Of a stretch of DNA of 7,561 bases, positions 1-5,404 are shown piece after piece. The DNA comes from Acidimicrobiales bacterium (GTDB lineage Bacteria > Actinomycetota > Acidimicrobiia > Acidimicrobiales > JAKAVM01), in assembly GCA_027451785.1 (NCBI GenBank), contig DAIDIS010000062.1, positions 1-7,561 of the forward strand. The letters run 5' to 3'. Every line of letters starts with the position of its first letter. Position 1 is the first letter of the stretch. A program made the translations under genes and the position numbers. Under the pieces are notes generated by a model. It did not search any database. It saw only the letters and a program-made list of their open reading frames with translations, and had not been told where the DNA came from.

Positions 1-572
1 TCGCCATCGCCGACGACGCAAAAGACCGTCAGATCAGGGTTGTCGAAGGCAGCCCCATAGGCGTGTGAGAGCGAATATCCGAGCTCGCCCCCCTCATGTA
101 TTGAGCCAGGAGTCTCCGGGGCTATGTGCGAGGGTATACCGCCGGGGAAGGAGAACTGCCTGAACAGCCTCCTCATCCCCTCCTCGTCCAAACCGATATG
201 CGGGTAGGTTTCGGAGTATGTCCCTTCTAAATAAGCGTTCGCTACGGCAGCGGGACCTCCATGGCCGGGACCGAATACATATATGGCGTTTAGGTCGAAC
301 TCTTTGATGACCCTGTTCGCATGGGCGTAAATGAAATTGAGGCCCGGGGTCGTTCCCCAGTGCCCGAGGAGTCTTGGCTTGATATGCGAAGCTCGAAGAG
401 GCTCTTTGAGCAAAGGATTGTCCAGTAGGTAGATCTGCCCCACGGAAAGGTAGTTGGCCGCCCGCCAGTATCGATTCAGAGCTTCCCATGACGATTCCGG
501 AACCCCGGAGCCGGCAGTCCATTGCTCACTGTCGTTGGTACGCGCTGCTACTTCCACCTCGGTAGTGTCCAC
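1..572 (-). CDS. xfp: Xylulose-5-phosphate/fructose-6-phosphate phosphoketolase, N-terminal part (runs off the left edge)
   Basis: This thiamine-diphosphate enzyme splits xylulose 5-phosphate (and often fructose 6-phosphate) with phosphate to give acetyl phosphate plus glyceraldehyde 3-phosphate (or erythrose 4-phosphate) in the cytosol. I translated 190 codons of the minus strand. Family signatures seen are YWRAANYLSVGQIYL (about 35-49), GHWGTTPGLNF (70-80), FGPGHGGPAAVANAYLEG (100-117), SHIAPETPGSIHEGGELGYSLSHAYG (148-173) and GDG (188-190), the start of the cofactor-binding motif. H71, H104 and H149 match the conserved active-site histidines of the Bifidobacterium enzyme (H64, H97, H142). 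About three quarters of a typical ~800-residue protein lies outside the window. The GTG start at 572 is nearly forced: a TAG stop sits two codons upstream, and the next in-frame ATG is deep inside conserved sequence. There is no Shine-Dalgarno sequence, and a -10-like element sits just upstream, which suggests a leaderless message. A different-frame ATG ORF at 94-522 is a shadow of this gene. Confidence 0.96.
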   Translation of the reverse strand, partial: MDTTEVEVAARTNDSEQWTAGSGVPESSWEALNRYWRAANYLSVGQIYLLDNPLLKEPLRASHIKPRLLGHWGTTPGLNFIYAHANRVIKEFDLNAIYVFGPGHGGPAAVANAYLEGTYSETYPHIGLDEEGMRRLFRQFSFPGGIPSHIAPETPGSIHEGGELGYSLSHAYGAAFDNPDLTVFCVVGDG

Positions 573-578
573 TAACTA

Positions 579-605
579 AATGTATCCACGTGTGCGCCTT
601 GTGAA
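579..605 (-). promoter_or_regulatory. Candidate phosphoketolase promoter giving a leaderless mRNA
   Basis: On the minus strand, TTCACA (605-600) resembles a -35 box and TACATT (584-579) fits the actinobacterial -10 pattern TAnnnT. The spacer is 15 bases, which is short. Exactly six bases separate the -10 element from the GTG start at 572, so transcription would begin at or beside the start codon. This agrees with the missing ribosome binding site. The assignment is by motif only. Confidence 0.4.
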
Positions 606-622
606 TCATTCGTTATGCCTTC

Positions 623-640
623 CGGGGTGGTTGCACCCCG
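623..640. repeat. GC-rich hairpin in the divergent promoter region
   Basis: CGGGGTG (623-629) and CACCCCG (634-640) form a perfect 7-bp stem with the 4-base loop GTTG. No T-run follows on either strand, and the genes on both sides point away from it. A terminator role is therefore unlikely; an operator or an upstream mRNA structure is possible. Confidence 0.5.
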
Positions 641-669
641 ATTGATGCCTTACGGATTGATGCCTGTGC
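640..669. repeat. 15-base tandem repeat, pair A (GATTGATGCCT)
   Basis: GATTGATGCCT occurs at 640-650 and again at 655-665, a period of 15 bases. A weaker relative, ATGCCTTCCG, lies at 615-624, which is two periods (30 bases) before the matching ATGCCTTACG at 645-654. The pair abuts the hairpin at 623-640 and lies between two divergent genes, so it may be a regulator binding array. Confidence 0.6.
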
Positions 670-670
670 T

Positions 671-700
671 CGGTCGTTGACTAATCGGTCCTTGACTAAG
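671..700. repeat. 15-base tandem repeat, pair B (CGGTCnTTGACTAA)
   Basis: CGGTCGTTGACTAAT (671-685) is followed directly by CGGTCCTTGACTAAG (686-700), which match at 13 of 15 positions. The TTGACT within each copy resembles a -35 box. The pair begins one base after pair A and has the same 15-base period with a different sequence. Confidence 0.6.
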
Positions 701-722
701 GCGATAAATCATTGGGTAGGAT
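692..722 (+). promoter_or_regulatory. Candidate promoter for the secreted repeat protein
   Basis: TTGACT (692-697) is a good -35 match. TAGGAT (717-722) fits TAnnnT as a -10 element, with a rather long 19-base spacer. The start of transcription would fall near 729, leaving a leader of about 80 bases before the ATG at 810. The -35 element lies inside repeat pair B, so a protein bound there could control initiation. Confidence 0.35.
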
Positions 723-799
723 CACGATGAGGTCAATAATCCGAGTCTTTCCGCCGGTTTGCCGGGTAGGTCGGCTTACATGGATCGCAACCGAACGAA

Positions 800-809
800 A
801 GGTGGAGGA
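800..809 (+). promoter_or_regulatory. Ribosome binding site that sets the ATG at 810
   Basis: AGGTGGAGGA directly precedes ATG 810. It decides the start against a longer frame beginning at TTG 759, which has no ribosome binding site and would place 17 polar residues in front of the signal peptide. Confidence 0.7.
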
Positions 810-1697
810 ATGAAGCGGCTGATTAGCGCATTGATGATGGCGGGGATTTCAGGGCTTGCCTCGCTGCTTTGTGTGGGCCTTCAGGCTGTCACTGGACCCG
901 CGATGGCCGGGGCGGCTACCGCGTCAGCGGGCTATTACCTGATAGGAGGGTCGGGACAACCCTATGCTTTCGGATTGCCGACCATGGTTATGGCAGGCGG
1001 TGACGTACCTTCCACTACATCCGCGTACCCCACGTTTGTTGGTGCGGCTGCTGACCCTTCAGGCAACGGAATTTGGGAGGTTACGACCGAAGGCGCGATT
1101 GAACGATGGGGAAGCGCTCTCTCGTACGGCGACATGCTCGGCAATAAGTTCAACGGGTACATGACCGGAATAGCAATAACGCCCGACGCCAAGGGTTATT
1201 GGCAGGTGGCGAGCGACGGAGGCGTCTTTGCATTCGGTGACGCCAAGTTCTACGGTTCGATGTCCGGATCGTATGTCGCCGGCCCCGTAACGGGGATTTC
1301 CGCCACTCCCGACGGTGGAGGCTACTGGCTCTATTCCAGCGACGGAGGCGTCTATGCCTTTGGCGATGCCAAGTTTTTCGGCTCTATGGGGGGCGTTACC
1401 CTTGCGGGTGGCATTGAGTCCTTCCAGCCGACACCTGACGGTCAAGGCTATTGGGAGATGGGCAGCGATGGAGGAGTCTTTGCGTTCGGTGACGCGAGTT
1501 ACTTGAGCTCCGAGGCTGGCCTTCCGGGAACCGCGCCCGAGTGGAGCTTCCAGTTCACGGGCTTTCTGTCCTCCACAACCGGCAATGGCTATGCCCAAGT
1601 GTCGTCTGATGGAGGAGTCTTTGCGTTCGGTGACCAGCCTTTCAGTGGCTCTCACTCCAACCCGGCATGGGAAGAGATCATCGGAGTCGTCCGGTAG
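810..1697 (+). CDS. Secreted protein with six 'SDGGVFAFGDA' repeats (probable beta-propeller)
   Basis: This 295-residue protein has a Sec signal peptide: MKR, a hydrophobic core at about 4-27, then small residues with possible cleavage after A35 (AGA) or A40 (ASA), just before the first repeat. Repeat units start with G-[YI]-[YWA] at residues 41, 87, 129, 171, 213 and 260, about 42-47 residues apart. Units 3-6 carry SDGG-V-[FY]-AFGD at 135, 177, 219 and 266; units 1 and 2 are degenerate. Repeats of this kind are common in actinobacterial exported proteins, often beside cell-wall enzymes or adhesion domains, but here they make up the whole mature protein. The C-terminus (EEIIGVVR) resembles the 'xTGIxxTP' strand that precedes the later repeats, while repeat 1 lacks that strand. 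This would close a six-bladed propeller (inference). I see no catalytic motif or anchor. An adhesion, scaffold or binding role is possible; the function is unknown. Confidence 0.85.
   Translation: MKRLISALMMAGISGLASLLCVGLQAVTGPAMAGAATASAGYYLIGGSGQPYAFGLPTMVMAGGDVPSTTSAYPTFVGAAADPSGNGIWEVTTEGAIERWGSALSYGDMLGNKFNGYMTGIAITPDAKGYWQVASDGGVFAFGDAKFYGSMSGSYVAGPVTGISATPDGGGYWLYSSDGGVYAFGDAKFFGSMGGVTLAGGIESFQPTPDGQGYWEMGSDGGVFAFGDASYLSSEAGLPGTAPEWSFQFTGFLSSTTGNGYAQVSSDGGVFAFGDQPFSGSHSNPAWEEIIGVVR
1194..1655 (+). repeat. Four well-conserved repeat units within the secreted protein gene
   Basis: Residues 129-282 hold the best units: GYWQVASDGGVFAFGDAKF, GYWLYSSDGGVYAFGDAKF, GYWEMGSDGGVFAFGDAS and GYAQVSSDGGVFAFGD. 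At DNA level the last two share GATGGAGGAGTCTTTGCG, whereas the first two use GACGGAGGCGTCT. This suggests duplication in pairs or local gene conversion rather than four equally old copies. Confidence 0.75.
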
Positions 1698-1714
1698 CGA
1701 GAGTGCACGATTAG

Positions 1715-1740
1715 GTGGCATGAGCCATTAGTGGCATGAG
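1715..1740. repeat. Short direct repeat GTGGCATGAG
   Basis: GTGGCATGAG occurs at 1715-1724 and 1731-1740, just after the secreted protein's stop codon. The second copy runs into the left arm of the terminator-like hairpin. Its meaning is unknown. Confidence 0.5.
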
Positions 1741-1774
1741 TCCCCGGTTGATTGTCGGATCTGACCGGGGACTC
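1738..1774. terminator. Perfect 11-bp inverted repeat between convergent genes (probable two-way terminator)
   Basis: GAGTCCCCGGT (1738-1748) and ACCGGGGACTC (1764-1774) pair perfectly around a 15-base loop. It sits 40 bases after the stop of the secreted protein gene and 16 bases beyond the stop of the DinB-type gene, where a shared terminator is expected. Neither strand has the usual U-tract after the stem, so termination may rely on stem stability (as proposed for some actinobacterial terminators) or on Rho. Confidence 0.6.
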
Positions 1775-1790
1775 CCCGCCGCATCCTTAT

Positions 1791-2366
1791 CTACGCTTGG
1801 ACTTTCGCCTCCCAGGGCTTGATCCAAGGTCCAAAGTCGATCCCTTCAATTGCCGAAAGCAAAGGCAGCCAAGTTGCACCGTCGATGGACTCGCGGATTA
1901 TGTCGGCGTGCCCAGCGTGCCGGGCTGTTTCTTCAACCATGTGGAGTGCAATCCATCTGAGAGTCCAAAAATCATTGTTCTTGGGGAACCAAGGGACGTC
2001 AGCCGGGATCGGAACTTGATGGTCCGGCTTATGTGCTAGGAGCGCGTCGTCGGTCTTCCCCGCTGCCGACTCGTAGGCCGCAAGAAGCACGTGAAGGGTC
2101 AGTCCTTCGTCAGGATTGAAACCTCTGTCGATGTTGGTGGGATCGATAGGCTTGGCTTCGCTTCTGGCGATTGAGCACCAGAACCGCTCAACATGGGTGA
2201 GATGGGAGATGATAGCGGCCAGATACAGCTCGCTTGCTGTAGGCGTCGCTCGGACTTGTCCGTCGTTGAGTCCGAATGTTGCGTATCTAAGGAACCTCCT
2301 TTGCTGCTTGAGGGATTCGATGATCTGTCCCATCTCGTCGCTAACCGCCTCTGTGAATCCGGGCAC
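1791..2366 (-). CDS. DinB-superfamily (DUF664) putative metal-dependent protein
   Basis: This 191-residue cytosolic protein of the DinB/YfiT-like four-helix fold is about the usual length for DUF664. Signatures seen are SHLTHVERFW at 54-63 and LRWIALHMVEETARHAGHAD at about 136-154, followed by IRESIDG. H55 or H58, together with H150 and H153 of the RHAGH motif, are the likely metal ligands. Relatives include thiol-dependent enzymes such as mycothiol-dependent maleylpyruvate isomerase, but most DUF664 members have no proven reaction and I assign none here. The GTG start at 2366 is backed by GGAG five bases upstream (2375-2372), and a stop codon lies not far upstream in frame. It is divergently transcribed from a WYL regulator 94 bases away, which probably controls it. 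DinB-type genes are commonly found beside such regulators in Actinobacteria. Confidence 0.88.
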   Translation of the reverse strand: MPGFTEAVSDEMGQIIESLKQQRRFLRYATFGLNDGQVRATPTASELYLAAIISHLTHVERFWCSIARSEAKPIDPTNIDRGFNPDEGLTLHVLLAAYESAAGKTDDALLAHKPDHQVPIPADVPWFPKNNDFWTLRWIALHMVEETARHAGHADIIRESIDGATWLPLLSAIEGIDFGPWIKPWEAKVQA

Positions 2367-2390
2367 TGTGTCTCCATTCGTTGATTGTTG

Positions 2391-2419
2391 TTGATCCGCA
2401 TTTCATTCTCTGGGATAAA
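2391..2419 (+). promoter_or_regulatory. Weak candidate promoter for the WYL regulator
   Basis: TTGATC (2391-2396) and GATAAA (2414-2419) are separated by 17 bases, and each matches the sigma-70-type consensus at four of six positions. A second AT-rich stretch, TATTAAT (2438-2444), could be a -10 element giving a very short leader, which would fit the absence of a clear ribosome binding site before ATG 2461. A small dyad TGCA-AAAA-TGCA (2446-2457) overlaps the start region and could be an operator. Confidence 0.25.
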
Positions 2420-2460
2420 ACTGGCCACCTTATGACCTATTAATCTGCAAAAATGCAATT

Positions 2461-3420
2461 ATGCGAGCTGATCGCCTGGTGTCTGTCCTTTTGATGCTCC
2501 AACAAAAGAAGCAGGTAACGGTTGCACAGGTTGCCGAGGAACTTGAGGTATCCGAACGGACCGTGAGGAGAGACCTGGAGGCACTTGCGATGGCAGGCCA
2601 GCCGATCTACTCGGAGCGGGGAAGAAACGGTGGATGGCGGCTGCTCGGTGAGGGAAGAACCGACTTGTCTGGGTTGAAGGCCGATGAGGCTTACGCTCTG
2701 TTCGGTTTGTCAGGGATGTCGACGACGGTGACGCCGGAGTTGAAGCAGGCCTTGAAGAAGCTTCTTTCGGCACTGCCGGAGAGTTTTCGGGACGAAGCTG
2801 AGACGGCGGCCGCATCGGTACATGTGGATCCTGCGGGATGGGGAGGCAACGGCTCCGGGGGGGCTCCTCGTTACTTGGACGCACTGCAGGCGGCAGCTTT
2901 TTGCAGGCAGGAGTTGATGCTCGGGTATCTGGACCGCAATGGTAAAGAGACTAAGAGGCTGATCTGTCCGTTCGGCGTCGTTTTGAAGGGGACAACGTGG
3001 TACCTGGTAGCAGGCACCGATAACGGACAAAGGACCTTCAAAGTGGGGAGAGTGAAGTCGGTCGAGTCGACCGGCAACACATTCGAGCGTCCTGGGGACT
3101 TCGACCTAGGCGAGTCCTGGCGACAAGTAGTTACAGCAGTGGATACTCTCCGCGGTCCGGAGTCGGTGGAGGCGATTGCGGAGCCGTGGGCATCGGAGGC
3201 AATCGTGTGGATGTTCGGATCGTTGGCGAAGCCAGGAGATCGTTTCGCGGATGGAAGAGTCGGAATTACGGTTTCGGGCCAGAACCGAAACGTAATAGTC
3301 AGGAGGCTTTTAAGCTTCGGGCGAGGGGCGCAGATCGTCGGGCCGCCAGAGGCTTTGGAAGTAGCCAAGGAGACCGCCGGGGAGCTGGCCGAGCTTTATT
3401 GCAGGCCAGGAAAGCGATAA
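2461..3420 (+). CDS. YafY-family transcription regulator (HTH_11 + WYL + WCX)
   Basis: This 319-residue DNA-binding regulator has an N-terminal winged helix-turn-helix at about 3-60 (VTVAQVAEELEVSERTVRRD as recognition region, then GGWRLL as wing). A linker follows, then a WYL domain at about 136-205 with the W180-Y181-L182 triad and RTFKVGRVKSVE at 191-202. The C-terminal WCX-type region at about 233-313 includes the conserved stretch FGRGAQIVGPPEAL. WYL domains sense ligands such as nucleic acids or small molecules and switch the attached DNA-binding domain; which ligand applies here cannot be read from sequence. The length is typical and all domains are intact. The start at ATG 2461 fits the usual R-x-x-R-L beginning of the family, although no good ribosome binding site precedes it. 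Divergence from the DUF664 gene suggests it represses or activates that gene and itself. Confidence 0.93.
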   Translation: MRADRLVSVLLMLQQKKQVTVAQVAEELEVSERTVRRDLEALAMAGQPIYSERGRNGGWRLLGEGRTDLSGLKADEAYALFGLSGMSTTVTPELKQALKKLLSALPESFRDEAETAAASVHVDPAGWGGNGSGGAPRYLDALQAAAFCRQELMLGYLDRNGKETKRLICPFGVVLKGTTWYLVAGTDNGQRTFKVGRVKSVESTGNTFERPGDFDLGESWRQVVTAVDTLRGPESVEAIAEPWASEAIVWMFGSLAKPGDRFADGRVGITVSGQNRNVIVRRLLSFGRGAQIVGPPEALEVAKETAGELAELYCRPGKR

Positions 3421-3499
3421 TGATCGGACGCCGAAGCTAAAGAGTCAGACGAAAGCTGTCAGGCCAGGCTAACGGTAGGAGCACGAAGCAAGGGCTCGA

Positions 3500-5404
3500 C
3501 TAGTTAGCGGGAAACTTGGCTCCCACGGACATCTGGTCACGGCGAAGGACACCGATGATCTCTTCGTATGGGCCGAGGATATAGGCGGTGTCACCTCTAT
3601 CGAAACGGGTCCCACGCCTAGGGGGATACTCAAGGCCGCCGACTCCGTCAGAACGCTCCAGAGCGATTACCCTGGTTCGTGCCGATAGGTCCTGCATCGA
3701 AAGTCCCTGGAGACCGCCGCCTGCCGCAATTTTCAATTTGGCGACCAGGAAGGGTTGCTGTTCAACATAGAAGGTTTCGAGTACCCCAAGGCCCAGGGCT
3801 GCTCCAACGAACCATGGTGCAGCTAGGGCCGCAGTTGAGCGGACGTGGCGGAAGCCGAAGCCGCTCTCCATCATCCCGGCCAAGTTCGGGTCAAAAACGC
3901 GAAGAACGGTTGGTACCTCCTCGCAACGATCTCCCAAAGACTGGCGGATCGCAAGGCCGGTCTCGATATTGGTGAGGTCGTTGGACGTGAGTATCGCTAC
4001 GGCCGAAGCCCCGTCCAGGTTTGCGGCGAAATGGGTCTGCTTCTGAGTGGCGTCGGCGATGATGATTGAGACACCCAGGGCTCTTGCTCGGCCGAGGTAG
4101 CGGTTGGAGTCGTCCTTTTCGACAACAACCACTTTCTTTCCGGCGGATACCAACCCCTCCACTACCCCTATTCCCACGGATCCGAGACCGATGACGATCA
4201 CGTGGCCGGACAGTCCAGTCACCCTGAGGCGGCCGAAGGACTGTTCGATTCGCCGGGAGACTAAGAAGTTGGTGAACAACGCGAACGACAGGGTAACCAG
4301 CGAGATGCCTATGATGATCAGCGCGATGGCGAAACCGACCATCCATTGGTTCTGGCTCGCATACGAATAGTCGCCGAAGCCGACCGTCGAAATCGTCTCC
4401 ACTGCGAAATACAGGGAACGCAGTAGATCCAAGTGACCGTGTCGCGAGCCGACTCTGTAGCCGAAGTGGATCACCAGCATGGCAAGCAGCATCATTGCGA
4501 TCAACCCGCTGGCGCTCAGAAGGAGTCCCAGGATGCGCATTTCTTTGATCGTGTTCAGCCTGTGGCGGATCTTTGCGGCGACACTTGACCCCAGCTGATT
4601 GTGCGAGTGGGGCGCTTTTGGCTGGATCCCGGCTCGACCAAGCTCGTCGGTCGCCCCTAGCAATGCCACCTTGTCGCCGTACTTTATTGGGTGGTCACGT
4701 CCTGGGCAGATTGCCATCTCGGAGGGGATGGGATTGCCGGCTTTCGAGAGCCGGCCGTTTTCCTTCGAGTCCGGTTGATCCCCGGTGGCAGCAGTCTGCA
4801 CAGGACCAGGCTCCTGCGGCATTACCGCTATGGGGACGAGGCTGCCGTATCGATCCCGGAAGGTGGTGGGAATTGTGCTTTCGGGGTGCGAGCGTTGTTG
4901 GTGGCTGTCTCGATCCTCTCCAACGGTCAGCTCTACTACCGAGAATTCCGTTCCGCCCATGTGGATGCGGTGAACGGGGGTCCCAAGGCACGCCTCGACG
5001 AATGACGGCGCCGCCAAGGAGGCTACGTCCAGAACCTGTCCTCGGCCCAATGCCTTCTGAAGGGCGTCGCCGACGGACCTGTTGGCAATCTGGACTACGA
5101 GTTGGATATCCGGTCTTAGGGAGCGCACCTTGAGGGCTATCTCTAGGGACTTCAGCTCAGTTTCCTCGGTGCAGATGACCGCTTGAGCTGTATCGATACC
5201 GGCTTCGGACAAGCCGTCCCCGATCCTTGCGCTCGTGGTTACGACGGGCACGCCCCAACTTTCGGCGACGCGCTTCAATCTCGCGTCCGGGTCGTCGTCG
5301 ACCACGGTTACAGGCAGCCCGCTGAGGTGAAGTTGCTCAAGTGTGGCGAAGCCAACTCCCTCAAGCCCGCAGATGATCACGTGGTCTCGAACGGAAGCCT
5401 CCAA
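3500..5404 (-). CDS. Two-helix potassium channel flanked by RCK/TrkA domains (RCK-pore-RCK)
   Basis: This is a 634-residue membrane protein. Residues 7-140 form a Rossmann-type RCK/TrkA-N domain (CGLEGVG at 12-18, acidic D36-D38). A TrkA-C-like part at about 150-260 is interrupted by a polar, low-complexity stretch near 196-230. Transmembrane helix 1 is at about 290-312. A pore loop carries the K+ selectivity filter TVGFGD (340-345, encoded at 4387-4370), and helix 2 is at about 353-381. A second RCK follows at about 400-530 (GLGSVG 406-411, E429), then TrkA-C at about 550-620. It should conduct K+ across the cell membrane, gated by nucleotides or ions bound to the cytosolic RCK domains. The start is uncertain: TTG 5404 has only a weak AGG near it, while GTG 5380 would overlap the zwf stop as GTGA and give 626 residues. 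Either start overlaps zwf, so translational coupling is likely. An RCK ahead of the pore is less common than the Kch/MthK order. Confidence 0.93.
   Translation of the reverse strand: MEASVRDHVIICGLEGVGFATLEQLHLSGLPVTVVDDDPDARLKRVAESWGVPVVTTSARIGDGLSEAGIDTAQAVICTEETELKSLEIALKVRSLRPDIQLVVQIANRSVGDALQKALGRGQVLDVASLAAPSFVEACLGTPVHRIHMGGTEFSVVELTVGEDRDSHQQRSHPESTIPTTFRDRYGSLVPIAVMPQEPGPVQTAATGDQPDSKENGRLSKAGNPIPSEMAICPGRDHPIKYGDKVALLGATDELGRAGIQPKAPHSHNQLGSSVAAKIRHRLNTIKEMRILGLLLSASGLIAMMLLAMLVIHFGYRVGSRHGHLDLLRSLYFAVETISTVGFGDYSYASQNQWMVGFAIALIIIGISLVTLSFALFTNFLVSRRIEQSFGRLRVTGLSGHVIVIGLGSVGIGVVEGLVSAGKKVVVVEKDDSNRYLGRARALGVSIIIADATQKQTHFAANLDGASAVAILTSNDLTNIETGLAIRQSLGDRCEEVPTVLRVFDPNLAGMMESGFGFRHVRSTAALAAPWFVGAALGLGVLETFYVEQQPFLVAKLKIAAGGGLQGLSMQDLSARTRVIALERSDGVGGLEYPPRRGTRFDRGDTAYILGPYEEIIGVLRRDQMSVGAKFPAN

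Noticed and set aside
94..522. Minus-strand ATG open frame of 142 codons
   Set aside because: It overlaps the phosphoketolase reading frame, which carries many family motifs. The encoded sequence of the 142-codon frame is Arg/Ser-rich and resembles nothing I know.
759..809. Longer TTG start for the secreted repeat protein
   Set aside because: It would put a polar stretch before the signal peptide and has no ribosome binding site, whereas ATG 810 has a strong one.
1059..1721. 220-codon open frame antisense to the secreted repeat protein
   Set aside because: Its internal repeats (VTERKDSSI) are merely the reverse reading of the SDGGVF repeats on the plus strand. It has no convincing start or family signature.
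2099..2458. 119-codon minus-strand frame across the DUF664 gene start
   Set aside because: It is the alternative frame starting at ATG near 2375. The DUF664 frame has conserved histidine motifs and its own ribosome binding site.
3421..3499. Convergent gap between the WYL regulator and the channel gene searched for a terminator
   Set aside because: Only a 4-bp GAGC/GCTC pairing was found and there is no T-run, so nothing can be supported.
4573..5133. 186-codon plus-strand frame inside the channel gene
   Set aside because: The encoded sequence is Arg/Pro/Cys-rich, typical of a shadow frame, while the opposite strand encodes clear RCK domains.
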